A stretch of DNA of 7,111 nucleotides from Spirochaetales bacterium (GTDB taxonomy: Bacteria; Spirochaetota; Spirochaetia; Sphaerochaetales; Sphaerochaetaceae): contig JAGABK010000135.1 in NCBI GenBank assembly GCA_017614625.1, positions 1 to 7,111 of the forward strand, given 5' to 3'. Below, piece by piece: positions 6,798 through 7,111 of this stretch. The translations under genes and the position numbers were made by a program. Below the pieces are notes generated by a model that was not told the DNA's origin, ran no database searches, and saw only the letters and a list, made by a program, of their open reading frames with translations. Numbering within the stretch: the first letter of the stretch is position 1; each line of letters starts with the position of its first letter.

Positions 6798-6826
6798 ACA
6801 AAAAAAGAAAATTTTTCGGAAAAATT
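6798..6826 (+). promoter_or_regulatory. AT-rich UP-element-like tract with a short palindrome
   Basis: This is an almost pure A/T tract directly upstream of the TTGACA hexamer. It includes AATTTTT (6810-6816) and AAAAATT (6820-6826), a perfect 7-bp inverted repeat around CGG. A- and T-tracts in this position are typical of UP elements that boost stable-RNA promoters through the RNA polymerase alpha subunit. The palindrome has no GC stem and no T-run, so it is a poor terminator for the preceding operon. Confidence 0.5.
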
Positions 6827-6827
6827 G

Positions 6828-6857
6828 TTGACATTTGCACCTCGAATCGAGTATGTT
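6828..6857 (+). promoter_or_regulatory. Strong sigma-70 promoter, stable-RNA type
   Basis: A perfect -35 TTGACA (6828-6833) and a -10-like TATGTT (6852-6857) are separated by 18 bp. The predicted transcription start is near 6864, just where the first hairpin begins. A consensus -35, the UP-like tract and a long untranslated structured transcript together suggest an rRNA-type promoter. The -10 matches only 4 of 6 bases; shifting it to GTATGT gives a 17-bp spacer but a poorer match. Confidence 0.62.
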
Positions 6858-6863
6858 CATAGA

Positions 6864-6892
6864 GCACGCCCAAGACAGCTTGGGAAAAGTGC
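6864..6892 (+). repeat. Leader hairpin 1 at the predicted transcript 5' end
   Basis: The inner stem CCCAAG (6869-6874) pairs with CTTGGG (6879-6884) around the loop ACAG. The outer stem GCAC (6864-6867) pairs with GTGC (6889-6892) across a small internal loop. It starts at the predicted transcription start, so it could protect the 5' end. The T-run at 6898-6903 begins 5 nt after the outer stem, so weak terminator or pause activity is conceivable. Confidence 0.6.
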
Positions 6893-6937
6893 AAGAGTTT
6901 TTTACAGAGATATTAAAGAAGAGAAGGTTGTAAAAGG

Positions 6938-6972
6938 ATTGCAACGATTGCCGCAAGGCCGTTGGTTGCAAT
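6938..6972 (+). repeat. Leader hairpin 2 with GCAA tetraloop
   Basis: ATTGCAAC (6938-6945) pairs perfectly over 8 bp with GTTGCAAT (6965-6972). Inside it, GCC (6950-6952) and GGC (6957-6959) close a GCAA loop, a GNRA-type tetraloop often found in folded RNA. Confidence 0.6.
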
Positions 6973-6982
6973 TCAGATCAAA

Positions 6983-7000
6983 GGAAGCATGAGGGCTTCC
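6983..7000 (+). repeat. Leader hairpin 3
   Basis: GGAAGC (6983-6988) pairs with GCTTCC (6995-7000) around the 6-nt loop ATGAGG. The only plausible start codon of a short leader reading frame lies in this loop. Confidence 0.5.
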
Positions 7001-7003
7001 AGT

Positions 7004-7073
7004 CAATTCAACGATACGAACAAGGAAGATCAAAAGATCAGTGTTTGGACACATCCGGGAGGATGTTGAGTTG
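7004..7073 (+). repeat. Long-range stem enclosing several small hairpins
   Basis: CAATTCAAC (7004-7012) can pair over 9 bp, with one G-U wobble, with GTTGAGTTG (7065-7073). The enclosed part contains GATC-AAAA-GATC (7028-7039), GTGT-TTGG-ACAC (7041-7052) and CATCC-GGGA-GGATG (7052-7065, end bases shared with neighbours). Together they form a possible multibranched domain. Confidence 0.45.
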
Positions 7074-7094
7074 AAAGGATTAACTTGAGATTAA

Positions 7095-7110
7095 CCGGTC
7101 TTCGGACCGG
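7095..7110 (+). repeat. UUCG-capped hairpin at window edge
   Basis: CCGGTC (7095-7100) and GACCGG (7105-7110) form a perfect 6-bp stem around TTCG, giving an exceptionally stable C(UUCG)G hairpin. Whether a T-run follows, making it a terminator, cannot be seen because the window ends one base later. A direct repeat GATTAAC (7078-7084 and 7089-7095) lies just before it. Confidence 0.65.
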
Positions 7111-7111
7111 A

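Larger units (their letters stand above)
6864..7111 (+). ncRNA. Structured untranslated leader, probably of an rRNA operon (continues beyond window)
   Basis: About 250 nt downstream of the promoter contain no convincing gene but many closely packed inverted repeats, listed separately. This is what the 5' leader of an rRNA operon looks like: processing stems and antitermination signals before 16S. No 16S 5' sequence is present up to the window end, and I could not find a clear boxA. A long leader regulating a protein gene, or a stand-alone small RNA, remains possible. The rRNA reading is inference from promoter type and structure density. Confidence 0.45.

Noticed and set aside
1..7111. Archaeal origin suggested by heavy AGG/ATA codon use
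   Set aside because: IspH, PgsA-type lipid synthesis, AGGAGG ribosome sites and TTGACA promoter point to a bacterium.
1..7111. CRISPR arrays, insertion sequences, phage genes, tRNAs
   Set aside because: No spaced direct repeats, transposase or integrase motifs, or tRNA cloverleaf with a CCA end were seen on either strand.

Overview
The window looks like a chromosomal stretch of a bacterium with moderately high GC. Most genes have GGAGG-type ribosome binding sites, the promoters resemble sigma-70 sites, and IspH of the MEP isoprenoid pathway is present. AGG (Arg) and ATA (Ile) codons are common. The PgsA-like protein reads to me like spirochaete (Treponema/Sphaerochaeta-type) homologues. I therefore suggest Spirochaetota, but only tentatively: this rests on remembered protein similarity and no search was run.

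Left part (1-2635, + strand): the 3' end of ispH, an M32 metallocarboxypeptidase and a pgsA-like CDP-alcohol phosphatidyltransferase. Consecutive genes overlap by ATGA (4 nt), so they almost certainly form one translationally coupled operon that begins upstream of the window.

Middle (2616-3332, - strand): a lone citrate-lyase-ligase-like nucleotidyltransferase. It converges on pgsA with a 20-nt overlap, and one palindrome holds both stop codons. It diverges from the next operon across a 78-nt gap.

Right part (3411-6781, + strand): a tight four-gene operon. It encodes a TRAP/DctM-like large permease, a 49-residue two-helix membrane miniprotein, a membrane-anchored zinc M14 (AstE/aspartoacylase-like) hydrolase, and a cytoplasmic glycerophosphodiester phosphodiesterase. 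A good promoter lies so close to the permease start codon that its mRNA should be leaderless or nearly so. The permease has no DctP or DctQ partner here. An extracytoplasmic deacylase plus permease, possibly helped by the miniprotein, is the most interesting candidate system in the window.

Right edge (6782-7111): no protein gene. It holds an AT-rich UP-like tract, a strong TTGACA promoter and about 250 nt of densely hairpinned transcript, ending in a UUCG-capped hairpin at the window edge. This layout resembles the promoter and leader of an rRNA operon whose 16S gene would begin just outside the window, although no rRNA sequence is visible to prove it.
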